Counted from the stretch's first letter, positions 20,294-29,097 are shown. The stretch is DNA of 64,000 nucleotides from Halosaccharopolyspora lacisalsi (GCF_014137975.1 NZ_JACGWZ010000005.1:1-64000); one strand, 5' to 3'. Translations and numbers: made by a program. Notes: a model not told the origin generated them from the letters alone.

Positions 20294-21337
20294 ATGTACG
20301 AGAAAAACGGTGAGAAGTACTTCGTCGTCGACAGCCACATCCACTTCTGGGACGGGACTCCGGCGAACCAGGCCAATCGCTACGGCGAGGGGTTTCTGAA
20401 CTGCTTCTACGACTACCACCGCAACCTGAGCCCCGAGTCCGAACTGTGGTCGCTGGAGCACTTCCAGAAGCAGAGCGAGGCCGACCTGCTGCACGACCTG
20501 TTCGAGGTCGGCTACGTGGACAGGGCGATCTTTCAGCCCACGTACCTGACGGACTTCTTCGTCAACGGCTTCAACACCACCGAGCAGGACGGGGCGATCG
20601 CCGAGAAGTACCCGGACAAGTTCCTCGTCAACGGTGCGTGGGACCCGCGCGACGGCGAGGTCGGGCTGGCCGCGCTGGAGCGGCTGGTCGAGCGCTGGCA
20701 GCCTCGCGGCATCAAGCTCTACACCGCCGAGTGGAAGGGCGAGTCGAAGGGCTGGAAGCTGTCCGACCCGTGGTCGTACCGCTACCTGGAGAAGTGCCGA
20801 CAGCTGGGCGTGCGCAACATCCACGTCCACAAGGGCCCCACGATCTATCCGCTCAACCGGGACTCCTTCGACGTCGCCGACGTCGACGACGTGGCCACCG
20901 CGTTCCCGGACCTGAACTTCATCGTCGAGCACGTCGGGCTGCCCCGGCTGGAGGACTTCTGCTGGATCGCCACCCAGGAACCCAACGTCTACGGCGGTCT
21001 GGCCGTGGCGATGCCGTTCATCCACTCCCGCCCGCGCTACTTCGCCCAGATCCTCGGTGAACTGCTGTTCTGGCTCGACGAGAACCGCATCACCTTCTCC
21101 AGCGACTACGCCATCTGGACGCCGAAGTGGCTGGTGGAGAAGTTCGTCGACTTCCAGATCCCCGAGGACCTGCAGTCGGAGTACGGCACGCTGACCCCCG
21201 ACATCAAGCGCAAGATCCTCGGGCTCAACGCGGCGAACCTCTACGACATCGACGTGCCCGCGGGGTTGGGGGTCGCCGAGCCGGCGGCACGCACTGCGGT
21301 CGCCTCGGAAACCAACGAGGGGGCGATGTCCTCATGA
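20294..21337 (+). CDS. Amidohydrolase family protein of the monooxygenase locus
   Basis: A 347-residue TIM-barrel metal-dependent hydrolase of the amidohydrolase-2 family. It opens with the metal motif VVDSHIHFWD; further metal or catalytic residues lie in NIHVHKG, IVEHVGLPR and FSSDYAIW. Relatives are conserved next to propane/phenol monooxygenases, but their reaction is not established; decarboxylase or hydrolase activity on an oxidised product is possible. The stop overlaps the start of the next gene (ATGA), so the two are translated together. An AAAGAGG site precedes the ATG. Confidence 0.85.
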   Translation: MYEKNGEKYFVVDSHIHFWDGTPANQANRYGEGFLNCFYDYHRNLSPESELWSLEHFQKQSEADLLHDLFEVGYVDRAIFQPTYLTDFFVNGFNTTEQDGAIAEKYPDKFLVNGAWDPRDGEVGLAALERLVERWQPRGIKLYTAEWKGESKGWKLSDPWSYRYLEKCRQLGVRNIHVHKGPTIYPLNRDSFDVADVDDVATAFPDLNFIVEHVGLPRLEDFCWIATQEPNVYGGLAVAMPFIHSRPRYFAQILGELLFWLDENRITFSSDYAIWTPKWLVEKFVDFQIPEDLQSEYGTLTPDIKRKILGLNAANLYDIDVPAGLGVAEPAARTAVASETNEGAMSS

Positions 21338-22056
21338 GCACCGCGGCCCCCACCCTGCGGACCGAGGTCTGGCGGGCGCTGGGCACCGTACTCGACCCCG
21401 AACTCGACGAGTCCGTCACCGAACTCGGCTTCGTCGCCTCCCTGCGGGTCGACGGCCCGGAGGTGCGGGTCGAACTGAGGTTGCCGACCTACTTCTGCGC
21501 CCCCAACTTCGCCTACCTCATGGTCGCCGACGCCCACGACGTGCTGACCGAGCTCCCCGGAGTCACCCACGTGCAGGTCCGACTGCTCGACCACTTCGCC
21601 TCCGACGCGATCAACACCGGGGTCGCCGCCGCCGACGGATTCGACGCGTCCTTTCCCGGCCTGGCCACCGGAGAGCTCGACGACCTGCGGCGCACCTTTC
21701 TGGCCAAGGCCCACTCGGTCCGCCAGGAGCAACTGGCCACCGGCCTGCTCCGCGAGGGCCGCACCCACCAGCAACTCCTCGAGGTGCGGCTGCGCGACCT
21801 GCCCGGCAGTACCGAGCTGACGCGGCTCCAGCGCCGTCGTGAGCGGCTCGCGATCCCGTCCGGGCCGGACGCGCTGCTGATGCTCGACGATCGGGGACGA
21901 GCGATGGACCTGGGCACGCTACCGATGAGGCTGCGCCTGGCCCGCACCACACGGGTCGGCGTCGAGGCCAACGCGGGGTGGTGCCGCGGCCTGCTCAGCA
22001 CCCGCTACGGCGACCGGAGCGGGGACGACGTTCCGCGGGAATCGCAGCCCTCCTGA
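21334..22056 (+). CDS. MIP18/DUF59 iron-sulfur (metal) assembly family protein
   Basis: A 240-residue protein. The N-terminal MIP18/DUF59 domain (about 1-95) reads LRTEVWRALGTVLDPELDE, VTELGFVASLRVDG and ELRLPTYFCAPNFAYLM, where the Cys sits where MIP18 proteins carry theirs. The C-terminal half is a family-specific extension. The start ATG at 21334 overlaps the amidohydrolase stop. Such proteins are regular companions of mim/prm operons and probably help mature the iron centres. A truncated-looking paralogue lies at 16800. Confidence 0.82.
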   Translation: MSTAAPTLRTEVWRALGTVLDPELDESVTELGFVASLRVDGPEVRVELRLPTYFCAPNFAYLMVADAHDVLTELPGVTHVQVRLLDHFASDAINTGVAAADGFDASFPGLATGELDDLRRTFLAKAHSVRQEQLATGLLREGRTHQQLLEVRLRDLPGSTELTRLQRRRERLAIPSGPDALLMLDDRGRAMDLGTLPMRLRLARTTRVGVEANAGWCRGLLSTRYGDRSGDDVPRESQPS

Positions 22057-22215
22057 TCGGGCCCCGAGTCGTCATGGTCGCGCCGGTCGAGTGACCAGGA
22101 GGTCGCCGGGTGGGGCGAGCACCCGCTCTCGCCCCACCTCGACCGAGACGGCACGGATATTCCCCGAGAACCCTTTTGCCTGGGGTCTTACGCGTGGAAA
22201 AGGTGGTGTGACCGG

Positions 22216-22827
22216 ATGGAACGGGATCCTTCGTCGATGCGCCCTCCCGAGACCGTGCGGCAGCTCCGGACGCCGGCTGCCCTGGAGTTGGCGGACCTGA
22301 CGGCGATTTTCGAGGATTTGACCAAGGTCGTGGGGTGTTGTGAGCGGATTCTTTCGACCCAGGAACGGGACGGGGCCGGAGAAGTCCTGCTGGAATCCCT
22401 CTGGGTCGCCGCGCTCGTCTCGTACCGACGATGTTTCTCCGCCAACGAGCACGGTGTGGCTCTGAGCGAACAGGACCTCCACGAGACCGGCCTGCAGGGC
22501 GATGTCGTTCAGTGGCACGAGATGCTCGAGAGAGTGCGCGCCCACTACGTCGACAGCAGCGTCAACGCCCGCGATCACTTCGTCGTCGGAGCAGCTCAGG
22601 ATTCCGACGGCAATGCCGATGGCATCGCGATCACGTCGACCCCCCGGCCCCGACCCGATGAGACCACGGTTCGACAGACCGGCCGGATCGCCCTCGAGCT
22701 GAGCAGGATCGTCGACCAGCGCATCGAAACCCGGCAAGAAGCCGTTCGTGATGCGGCACGGTCCATGAGTCCACGAACCCTCTCGTCGCTGCCCGTCGTC
22801 CGGGTCGCTGTTCCCGAGGAGGCGTGA
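22216..22827 (+). CDS. Conserved actinobacterial protein of unknown function
   Basis: A 203-residue, largely helical soluble protein without signal peptide or membrane segment. Notable features are FEDLTKVVGCCERILS with a Cys-Cys pair, YRRCFSANEHGVALSE, WHEMLERVRAHYVDSSVNARDHFVVGAA and a C-terminal RQTGRIALELSRIVDQRI helix. The pattern resembles a known uncharacterised actinobacterial family. It lies 159 bases after the DUF59 gene and may or may not belong to the monooxygenase locus. No function is offered. Confidence 0.65.
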   Translation: MERDPSSMRPPETVRQLRTPAALELADLTAIFEDLTKVVGCCERILSTQERDGAGEVLLESLWVAALVSYRRCFSANEHGVALSEQDLHETGLQGDVVQWHEMLERVRAHYVDSSVNARDHFVVGAAQDSDGNADGIAITSTPRPRPDETTVRQTGRIALELSRIVDQRIETRQEAVRDAARSMSPRTLSSLPVVRVAVPEEA

Positions 22828-22948
22828 GCGCTCCGAGCGGGTCATCGATCGGCGAGGGAAGCGGTCACTTCTGATCCGTTTCCCTCGCCGGTCGCGTCGT
22901 CCTCGTCGGCACCGGTGGCGAAGCCCGTTGCCACTCGCGGCGCAGCCT

Positions 22949-23170
22949 TCACCCGTGGGTGCTCAGCAGGTCGAGCCGCTGGGGGAGCTCGTCCTCGGAC
23001 GGCTCGACGGCACCGCCCCTTCCGGACAGCAGGTGCAGCGGGGCGCGGTGGAACGCGCCGTCGAGCAGCGCGTACGCGGCGCCCGCGGAACTCGCGGGCC
23101 GGACTCCGGCGAGTTCGGCGTAGCGGCTGACCCCCTGCCAGATCATGGCCTCGCGGTGTTCGTCGATCTC
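22949..23170 (-). pseudogene. TetR-family regulator, C-terminal remnant
   Basis: About 70 residues matching the ligand-domain end of TetR regulators (EHREAMIWQGVSRYAELAG, AAYALLDGAFHRAPLHLL, ELPQRLDLL). The DNA-binding helix-turn-helix is absent, and at about 23170 the sequence changes into an acyl-CoA ligase fragment on the other strand. It is a leftover of a regulator gene cut by a rearrangement. Confidence 0.55.
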
Positions 23171-23497
23171 CAGCACGTCTTCGCGGAACGAATCGTCGAG
23201 CAGGCTCTGTTCGCGCACTCCGCCGTGCAGGACAGCGCCGTAGTCGGGCTGCGGGACGACCGGTGGGGCGAGCGGGTCACGGCGGTCGTGCAGTTGCGCA
23301 CGGGGCAGCAGGCCACGGCCGGGGAGCTCACCGCGTTCGTCAAGGAACGACTCGGCAGCGTGAAAACCCCGAAACAGGTCGAACTCCGGTCGGATCTGCC
23401 GCGTTCGAAACTCGGCAAGGTGTTGAAGGCGGACATCACGACGCGGCTGACCGATCCTGAGCCCGGATCGGGTGCGTCCCAAAGATCAGCCGGGTAG
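23171..23497 (+). pseudogene. Acyl-CoA synthetase (AMP-binding), C-terminal remnant
   Basis: About 105 residues of the mobile C-terminal domain of an acyl-CoA/fatty-acid ligase: VEQALFAHSAVQDSAVVGL, RWGERVTAVVQL, LTAFVKERLGSVKTPKQVE and the catalytic-lysine signature LPRSKLGKVLK. The large adenylation domain is missing. The 5' edge meets a TetR C-terminus on the opposite strand, so two genes were joined tail to tail with everything between lost. Confidence 0.72.
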
Positions 23498-23581
23498 TGA
23501 ACGAAGCCCGGATCGCCATCGGGGAGGTGTTCGTCCTGGTGCGGTCGGCATCGCAGGGGCGCTGCCTCTCAGCGCTGCTTC

Positions 23582-23601
23582 TAAGTCAGTTGATTGACTT
23601 A
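23582..23601. promoter_or_regulatory. Operator-like inverted repeat upstream of the P450 operon
   Basis: TAAGTCA (23582-23588) and TGACTTA (23595-23601) form a perfect seven-base inverted repeat around GTTGAT. It lies about 60 bases before the P450 start, the usual place and shape of a TetR operator. The TetR gene in this operon is the likely binder. Confidence 0.65.
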
Positions 23602-23660
23602 AGTCGGCGGATGCGGTTTCCTGGAGCGGACAGCGATCCAGGATTCCAGGAGGTTCCACG

Positions 23661-24878
23661 GTGTCCGAGGCCGACGAGCGCGTGCTGGACTATCCCCTTC
23701 CCGCTCCGGAGGCGCTCGAGCCTCCGGCCGAGTGGGACGAGCTGCGGCAGCGCTGCCCGGTGTCGCGGGCCAAGCTGCCCAGCGGGGACGAGGTGGCGCT
23801 GCTGACCCGATACGCCGACGTCAAGCAGGTGCTGTCGGACGACCGCTTCGACCGGCAGCTCAACCAGCCGGACGCCGCGCGGCTGTCGGACACAGACTCG
23901 GGCGGGGTGTTCAACAGCGAGATGTCCTCGACGCTGCCGCAGGGCGGTGAGGGGCACCTGCGCTGGCGGCGGTTGCTGAACCGGTGGTTCACCGCGAAGC
24001 GGACGAACGCCCTGCGCCCCGAGATCGCCGGGATGGCCGAGCAGCTCATCGACGAGATGATCGCGAGCGGCCACCCCGCGGACCTCAAGGCGGGGCTGGG
24101 CTTTCCGCTGCCGGTGTGGGTCATCTGCGACGTGCTCGGCGTGCCGAGCGACGACCGGGACCGGTTCTCCCGCTGGTCGGACATGTTCCTGAACCTCACC
24201 CGCTTCACCGGGGAAGAGGTCAAGACCGCCGAGCGCGAGTTCTTCGAGTACATGCGGGACCACATCACGGCCAAGCGGGAGGACCCGGGCGAGGACGTGC
24301 TCAGCGAGCTGATCGCCGCGACCGCCGAGGAGGGCGAGCCGATGAGCGACAAGCAGCTGGCGGCCACCGGCCTCGGGCTGCTCATCGCCGGGCACGAGAC
24401 CACCGCGAACATGATCGGCAAGATGGTGGCGATGCTGCTGGCCGACCGCGACCGCTGGCGGGCGCTGGTCGCCGACCGCACCCTCGTCCGGACCGCGGTG
24501 GAGGAATCGCTGCGGTTCGACGCCAACTCCGGGCTCGGCACGGTGCGCTACCTCGGCGAGGACGCCGACGTCGCGGGCGTGGAGCTGCCGCGCGGCACGA
24601 CGGTCATGTGCAGCATGGCCGCGGCGAATCGGGACGCCGAGGCGTTCGAGGGCGCGGCGGAGATGGACCTCTCGCGCAGCCCGAACCCGCACCTGGCGTT
24701 CGGTGCCGGTGTGCACTCCTGCCTCGGGCAGGCGCTGGCGCGCACCGAACTGCAGGTGACGCTGGAGGTGCTGCTGGAGAAGCTGCCGACGCTGGAGCTG
24801 GCGGTGCCGGCCGAGCAGCTGCGGCAGCTGGAAGGGCTCGTGGTCGGCGGGTTGCGAGAGGTCCCGGTGCGTTGGTGA
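23661..24878 (+). CDS. Cytochrome P450
   Basis: A 405-residue soluble bacterial P450. The I-helix reads LLIAGHETTANM (about 241-252), the K-helix ExxR is in EESLR (about 281-285), and the heme ligand is C354 in FGAGVHSCLGQALAR. The GTG start has CAGGAGG a few bases upstream. Its stop overlaps the TetR start (GTGA). Ferredoxin and ferredoxin reductase genes follow, so it probably forms a complete self-supplied hydroxylase. Substrate unknown. Confidence 0.92.
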   Translation: MSEADERVLDYPLPAPEALEPPAEWDELRQRCPVSRAKLPSGDEVALLTRYADVKQVLSDDRFDRQLNQPDAARLSDTDSGGVFNSEMSSTLPQGGEGHLRWRRLLNRWFTAKRTNALRPEIAGMAEQLIDEMIASGHPADLKAGLGFPLPVWVICDVLGVPSDDRDRFSRWSDMFLNLTRFTGEEVKTAEREFFEYMRDHITAKREDPGEDVLSELIAATAEEGEPMSDKQLAATGLGLLIAGHETTANMIGKMVAMLLADRDRWRALVADRTLVRTAVEESLRFDANSGLGTVRYLGEDADVAGVELPRGTTVMCSMAAANRDAEAFEGAAEMDLSRSPNPHLAFGAGVHSCLGQALARTELQVTLEVLLEKLPTLELAVPAEQLRQLEGLVVGGLREVPVRW

Positions 24879-25519
24879 CCGGGCGCAACGGAGCCGAGCG
24901 GGTGAGCCTCACCCGCGAGCTGCTGCTGTCCGCGGCCGAGCGGCTGTTCGCCGAGCACGGTGTGGCCGCGGTGTCCAACCGGCGGATCAGCGAGGCTGCC
25001 GGGCAGGGCAACAACACCGCGGTCGGCTATCACTTCGGCGGCCGGGACGACCTGGTGCGGACGATCGTGCGCAAGCACCACGGGCAGATCGAGCACCACC
25101 GCGAGGCGATGCTGGCGCGGATGACCCCGGGCGCCGGGGTGCGGGACTGGGTGTCGTGCATGCTGCGCCCGGTGGCGCAGCACCTCACCGAGCTCGGCTC
25201 GCCCACCTGGTACGGGCGGTTCAACGCGCAGGTCATGACCGAGCCGGACTACCGCGACGTCGCGGTGTCCGAATCGCTGAGCTCCCCGTCGCTGGCGCGC
25301 ATCAGCGACCAGCTCGTCCGGTGCCTGCCCGAACTGCCGCGGTCGGTGTGGGAGGAGCGCCGGGACATGTCCCGGCAGTTGATGGTGCACGTGGTCGCCG
25401 AGCGGGAGCGCGCCCTGGCCGAGGGCGACTCGACGCCGCGCGAGACCTGGCAGGAGGCCGCGACGGGGTTGATCGACGCGGTGACGGGGCTCTGGTCGGC
25501 TCCGAGCACGGTGCAGTAA
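24875..25519 (+). CDS. TetR family transcriptional regulator
   Basis: A 214-residue repressor-type protein. The N-terminal helix-turn-helix is visible as LTRELLLSAAERLFAEHGVA and AVSNRRISEAAGQGNNTAVGYHFGGRDDLV; the ligand domain follows. The GTG at 24875 overlaps the P450 stop, and the ferredoxin gene starts 27 bases beyond its stop. Lying inside the operon suggests autoregulation through the inverted repeat at 23582-23601. An in-frame GTG at 24902 is an alternative start. Confidence 0.88.
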   Translation: MTGRNGAERVSLTRELLLSAAERLFAEHGVAAVSNRRISEAAGQGNNTAVGYHFGGRDDLVRTIVRKHHGQIEHHREAMLARMTPGAGVRDWVSCMLRPVAQHLTELGSPTWYGRFNAQVMTEPDYRDVAVSESLSSPSLARISDQLVRCLPELPRSVWEERRDMSRQLMVHVVAERERALAEGDSTPRETWQEAATGLIDAVTGLWSAPSTVQ

Positions 25520-25546
25520 GTGTCCTACGTGGAAGGAGTTTCTCGG

Positions 25547-25747
25547 GTGAAGATCACGGTGGACGAGGAGAAGTGCTGCGGCGCCGGGACGTGCGTGCTG
25601 ACCGCGCCCGACGTGTTCGACCAGCGCGATGAGGACGGTGTGGTGGTCCTGCTCGACGAGTCGCCCGGCGCGGATCTGCAGGCGTCCGCGCGGGAGGCGG
25701 CGAGCACGTGCCCGGCCCAGGCGATCCTGCTGAGCGAGCGGGCATGA
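25547..25747 (+). CDS. [3Fe-4S] ferredoxin, P450 redox partner
   Basis: A 66-residue ferredoxin (VKITVDEEKCCGAGTCVLTAPDVF ... ASTCPAQAI). The cysteine pattern, with Gly/Ala in place of one ligand, is that of actinobacterial [3Fe-4S] ferredoxins serving P450s. The GTG at 25547 is preferred because GGAAGGAG (25530-25537) lies nine bases before it; an upstream in-frame GTG at 25520 lacks a site. Its stop overlaps the reductase start (ATGA). Confidence 0.9.
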   Translation: MKITVDEEKCCGAGTCVLTAPDVFDQRDEDGVVVLLDESPGADLQASAREAASTCPAQAILLSERA

Positions 25748-26943
25748 GCGCGCCTTCGTCCGTGCTGGTGGTCGGTGCGTCGGCGGCGGGTCTGTCCGTC
25801 GCGGAACACTTGCGGCACAGGGGTTTCGAGGGTGACCTGACGGTGCTCGGGGCGGAGCCGACCGCGCCGTACGACCGGCCGCCGCTGTCCAAGCAGGTGC
25901 TGGCCGGGGCGTGGGAAGCGGAGCGGGCGCGGTTGCGCGACGAGGTTCGGTTGTCCGAGTTGGACGCTTCGTTCGTGCTCGGTGATCCGGCCGTCGGGCT
26001 CGACGCGGCGGGACGGGAGGTGTGGACCGCTTCCGGCCGCCGCTTCGGTGCCGATGCCGTCGTGGTGGCGACCGGGGTGCGGCACCGGGCGCTGCCCGGG
26101 CAGGACGAGCTGGCCGGGGCGCACGTGCTGCGCACGCTCGGGGACTCGCTGGCGCTGCGGGCGGATCTGCTGGGTGCTTCGAGATCGGTGGTGGTCGGGG
26201 AGGGCGTGCTCGGCGCCGAGGTCGCGGCCACTGCCCGGGCGATGGGCGTGGACGTCACGATGGTCGGGCCGCAGCCGGCGCCGATGGCCGCGCAGGTCGG
26301 CCCGCTGGTGAGCGCTCGGTTGGCGGAGCTGCACGCCTCCCGCGGTGTATCGCTGCGGCTCGGCGTCGGCGTCCGGGAGCTCGTCGGCGATGCCGGGCGC
26401 GTCGTGGGCGTGGGCTTGGATTCGGGTGAGGTGCTGGACACCGACGCGGTGCTCGTCGCGGTCGGGGCGGTGCCCAACACCGGCTGGCTCGCCGGCAGCG
26501 GGTTGGAGCTCGCCGACGGCGTGGTGTGCGACTCGCGTTGCCGTGCCGCCGACGGGATCTACGCGGTGGGTGACGTCGCTCGCTGGTGGCACGACGACTT
26601 CGGTCGCCTGATGCGGTTGGAGAACCGCACCAACGCCACCCAGCAGGCCCTGACCGTGGCGGGCAACGTGCTCGGCGAGGACCACGCCTTCACTCCGGTG
26701 CCCTACTTCTGGACCGACCAGCACGACGTGAAGATCCAGATGCACGGTGTGCTCGCCGCGGGCGCCGCGGTGTCCGTCGTGGACGGTTCTCTCGACGAGG
26801 ACCGGTTCGTCGCGCGCTACGAGCGCGACGGCCGCGTCATCGGAGTGCTCGGCTGGAACATGCCCAAGCAGAGCGGGCTCCGGCGGAAGGAGATCGTGGC
26901 CCCGCTGAGCGACCCCGCCGGACCACTGGAGACGCGGAAATGA
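25744..26943 (+). CDS. NAD(P)H-dependent ferredoxin reductase (FAD)
   Basis: A 399-residue FAD/NAD(P)H reductase of the putidaredoxin-reductase type. It has the FAD motif VLVVGASAAGLSVAEHLR, the family's YDRPPLSKQ segment, the second nucleotide fold SVVVGEGVLGAEVAATAR and the closing FAD motif IYAVGDVARW. The C-terminal dimer domain (VPYFWTDQHDVKIQMHG) is intact. ATG overlaps the ferredoxin stop. It completes the electron chain NAD(P)H to reductase to ferredoxin to P450. Confidence 0.92.
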   Translation: MSAPSSVLVVGASAAGLSVAEHLRHRGFEGDLTVLGAEPTAPYDRPPLSKQVLAGAWEAERARLRDEVRLSELDASFVLGDPAVGLDAAGREVWTASGRRFGADAVVVATGVRHRALPGQDELAGAHVLRTLGDSLALRADLLGASRSVVVGEGVLGAEVAATARAMGVDVTMVGPQPAPMAAQVGPLVSARLAELHASRGVSLRLGVGVRELVGDAGRVVGVGLDSGEVLDTDAVLVAVGAVPNTGWLAGSGLELADGVVCDSRCRAADGIYAVGDVARWWHDDFGRLMRLENRTNATQQALTVAGNVLGEDHAFTPVPYFWTDQHDVKIQMHGVLAAGAAVSVVDGSLDEDRFVARYERDGRVIGVLGWNMPKQSGLRRKEIVAPLSDPAGPLETRK

Positions 26944-27056
26944 CCCGAACCGCGGTCGAAGGTCCAGGGGAGCACCGCGAGTAGCAGGCCGACGACGACC
27001 TGCCCTGCGTGCTGTCGGATGGCACCGCGGTCACCTCGTGTCCAGTCGGCGGAAGT

Positions 27057-27074
27057 CCCGGCGTTCACGCCGGG
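27057..27074 (+). repeat. Left TTCA-loop hairpin of the TnpB element
   Basis: CCCGGCG-TTCA-CGCCGGG is a perfect seven-base stem with the same TTCA loop, and the same GAG(G/T)AG 3' flank, as the hairpin at the other end of tnpB. It may be the left-end hairpin, or a leftover right end of an earlier insertion because both hairpins point the same way. Confidence 0.5.
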
Positions 27075-27153
27075 GAGGAGCCGGTCCCGAGTGGTTCTGG
27101 GTGACCACGCACTCGTACTTACTCGTGATCGATGGACGTGTAAGCTGACCGGT

Positions 27154-28431
27154 TTGCGGACGGCGTACAAGTGCCGGACTTACCCGGACTCCGAGCAGGC
27201 GGCCCAGCTGGGGCGCACGTTCGGGTGTGTGCGCCTGGTGTGGAACAAGACCCTCGACGCACGGCATCGCCGCTACCACACCGAAGGTCGGTCCACTTCG
27301 TACACAGAGACCGACGCGGCCCTGTCGCAGTGGAAGAGGACCGAGGACCTGGGGTTTCTGTCCGAGGTGTCGTCGGTGCCGCTGCAGCAAACGCTGCGGC
27401 ACCAGCACACCGCGTTCTCCAATTTCTTCGCCGGACGGGCGAAGTACCCGCGGTTCAAGTCCCGCACCGGCAAGCAGTCCGCGCACTACACCCGCAGCGC
27501 GTTCCGCATCCGCGACGCCCAGCTGTTCCTGGCGAAGCAGACCACGCCGTTGCGTTTCGTGTGGTCGTGGCCCGAGGTCGACCCGACCACGATCAACCCG
27601 ACGATGGTGGTGGTCTCCCGTGAGCCGGACGGGCGCTGGTACGTGACGTTCGCCGTGGACACCGACGAGCCCGAACCGCAGCCGCCGACGGGTGAAGCGA
27701 TCGGCGTGGATCTCGGAGTCAAGGACTTCGCGGTGCTGTCGACCGGTGAGACCATCGCCAATCCGAAGCACCTAGATCGTAAGGCGCGGAACTTGGCGCG
27801 GTATCAGCGACGGATGGCCCGCAAGCAGCGCGGCTCGAACAACCGCCGCAAAGCCAAGCGCAAGGTCGCTCGCGCGCACCGCAAGGTCCGCCACGCCCGC
27901 CAGGATTTTCTGCACCGCACCACGACGAATCTGGTTCGTCGGGCCGACACGATCGCGATCGAAGACCTCCACGTCGACGGGATGACCAGCAGTGCTCGCG
28001 GTACCACCGAGCAACCGGGCCGCAACGTGAAGCAGAAAGCCGGGTTGAACCGGCGCATCCTCGATGCGGCGTTGGGCGAGTTCCGGCGACAGTTGGAGTA
28101 CAAGACCACTCGCGTGGGCACGACCCTGGTCGTGGTCGACCGGTGGTACCCCTCGTCGAAGACGTGTTCCGCGTGCGGGCACCTGCTGAGCAACCTGAAG
28201 CTGTCGGTGAGGCACTGGACGTGCCCCGACTGCCGCACCCGGCACGACCGGGACCACAACGCGGCCAAGAACATCTTGGCCGCTGGTCAAGCGGTAGCCG
28301 GGCAACACCCCGGCCAAGCCTGTGGAGCTGATGTCAGCCGTGCCGGATCTTCCCGCACGCAGTCGGCTATGAAGCAGGAACTATCGGGCGCGAGCCCGAC
28401 GGGAATCCCCGCCCTTCAGGACGGGGAGTAG
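27154..28431 (+). mobile_element. tnpB: TnpB (IS200/IS605-type OrfB), RNA-guided nuclease homologue, no TnpA
   Basis: A 425-residue TnpB. An N-terminal OrfB domain (RTAYKCRTYPDSEQAAQLG, VRLVWNKTLDAR) precedes a RuvC nuclease whose acidic residues all remain: D186 (GVDLGVKDF), E270 (IAIEDLHV) and D367 (HDRDHNAAKN). The zinc ribbon CSACGH ... CPDC lies between the last two. The TTG at 27154 is preferred since homology begins with RTAYKC; no good ribosome site is seen. No Y1 transposase (TnpA) lies nearby, so the element would need one in trans. The 3' end runs into the right-end hairpin, the usual source of the guide RNA. The nuclease looks catalytically intact. Confidence 0.9.
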
Positions 28432-28435
28432 TCAA
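28407..28435 (+). repeat. Right end of the TnpB element: TTCA-loop hairpin and TCAA boundary
   Basis: CCCCGCCCTTCAGGACGGGG (28407-28426) folds into an eight-base-pair stem with one C-A mismatch. It is followed by GAGTAG, holding the tnpB stop, and TCAA (28432-28435). In IS608-like elements TCAA marks the right cleavage site. The reverse complement of TCA here is the lexA stop codon. Confidence 0.6.
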
Positions 28436-29097
28436 ACGCTGCGCAGCACGGAGATGACGGTGCCCAGCACGACGGCCCGGTCGCCGTCGAGGGTGTCGTA
28501 GTCGGGGTTGCGCGGCTCGAGGTGGACGTGCCCGTTGCGACGGCGGTAGACCTTGATGGTGGCCTCGTCGTCGATCATCGCGGCGACGATCTGGCCGGAA
28601 TGGGCCTCGGCTTGCTGCCGCACCACGACGATGTCGCCGTCGCGGATCGCGGCGTCGATCATCGAGTCACCACGCACGCGCAGACCGAAGGTGCTGCCCC
28701 GCCCGGCGAGTTCGCGGGGCAGCGTCATCACGTCCTCGACGTGCTCTTCGGCGACGATGGGGCTGCCTGCGGCGACGTGACCGACCACGGGCACTGTCAC
28801 CGAGTCATCGGCGGGTTCTTCCGAGGTGGAAGGTTCCCGCAGGAACGCGCGCACGTCGATCGGCCTGGAGAGCGTGGCGCTGCGCCGGAGAAAGCCCTTC
28901 TCCTCCAGACTCGCCAAGTGCTTCGACACCGATGACGACGACCGCAGGCCGACGGCGTCGCCGAGCTGCCGAGTGCTGGGCGCGTACCCGTACCTGACCA
29001 CCCAGTCCCGGATGGCGACCAGGATTCGCCGCTGACGTGACGGCAGGGCCGAGGTGTCCAGGTGCTCGCACGCGTCAAGATCGTCGTAGGCGGTCAT
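28432..29097 (-). CDS. lexA: LexA repressor
   Basis: SOS repressor/self-cleaving protease, 221 residues. It has a winged helix at about 15-75 (PSTRQLGDAVGLRSSSSVSKHLASLE), the scissile Ala110-Gly111 bond in HVAAGSPIV, catalytic Ser145 in RGDSMID and Lys182 in ATIKVYRR. All autoproteolysis elements are present. The ATG at 29097 begins MTAYDDLDACEHL; an in-frame GTG at 29121 is possible, and neither has a strong ribosome site. The stop codon lies at the right boundary of the TnpB insertion, so the last one or two codons may come from the element. No SOS box was recognised upstream. Confidence 0.92.
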   Translation of the reverse strand: MTAYDDLDACEHLDTSALPSRQRRILVAIRDWVVRYGYAPSTRQLGDAVGLRSSSSVSKHLASLEEKGFLRRSATLSRPIDVRAFLREPSTSEEPADDSVTVPVVGHVAAGSPIVAEEHVEDVMTLPRELAGRGSTFGLRVRGDSMIDAAIRDGDIVVVRQQAEAHSGQIVAAMIDDEATIKVYRRRNGHVHLEPRNPDYDTLDGDRAVVLGTVISVLRSV

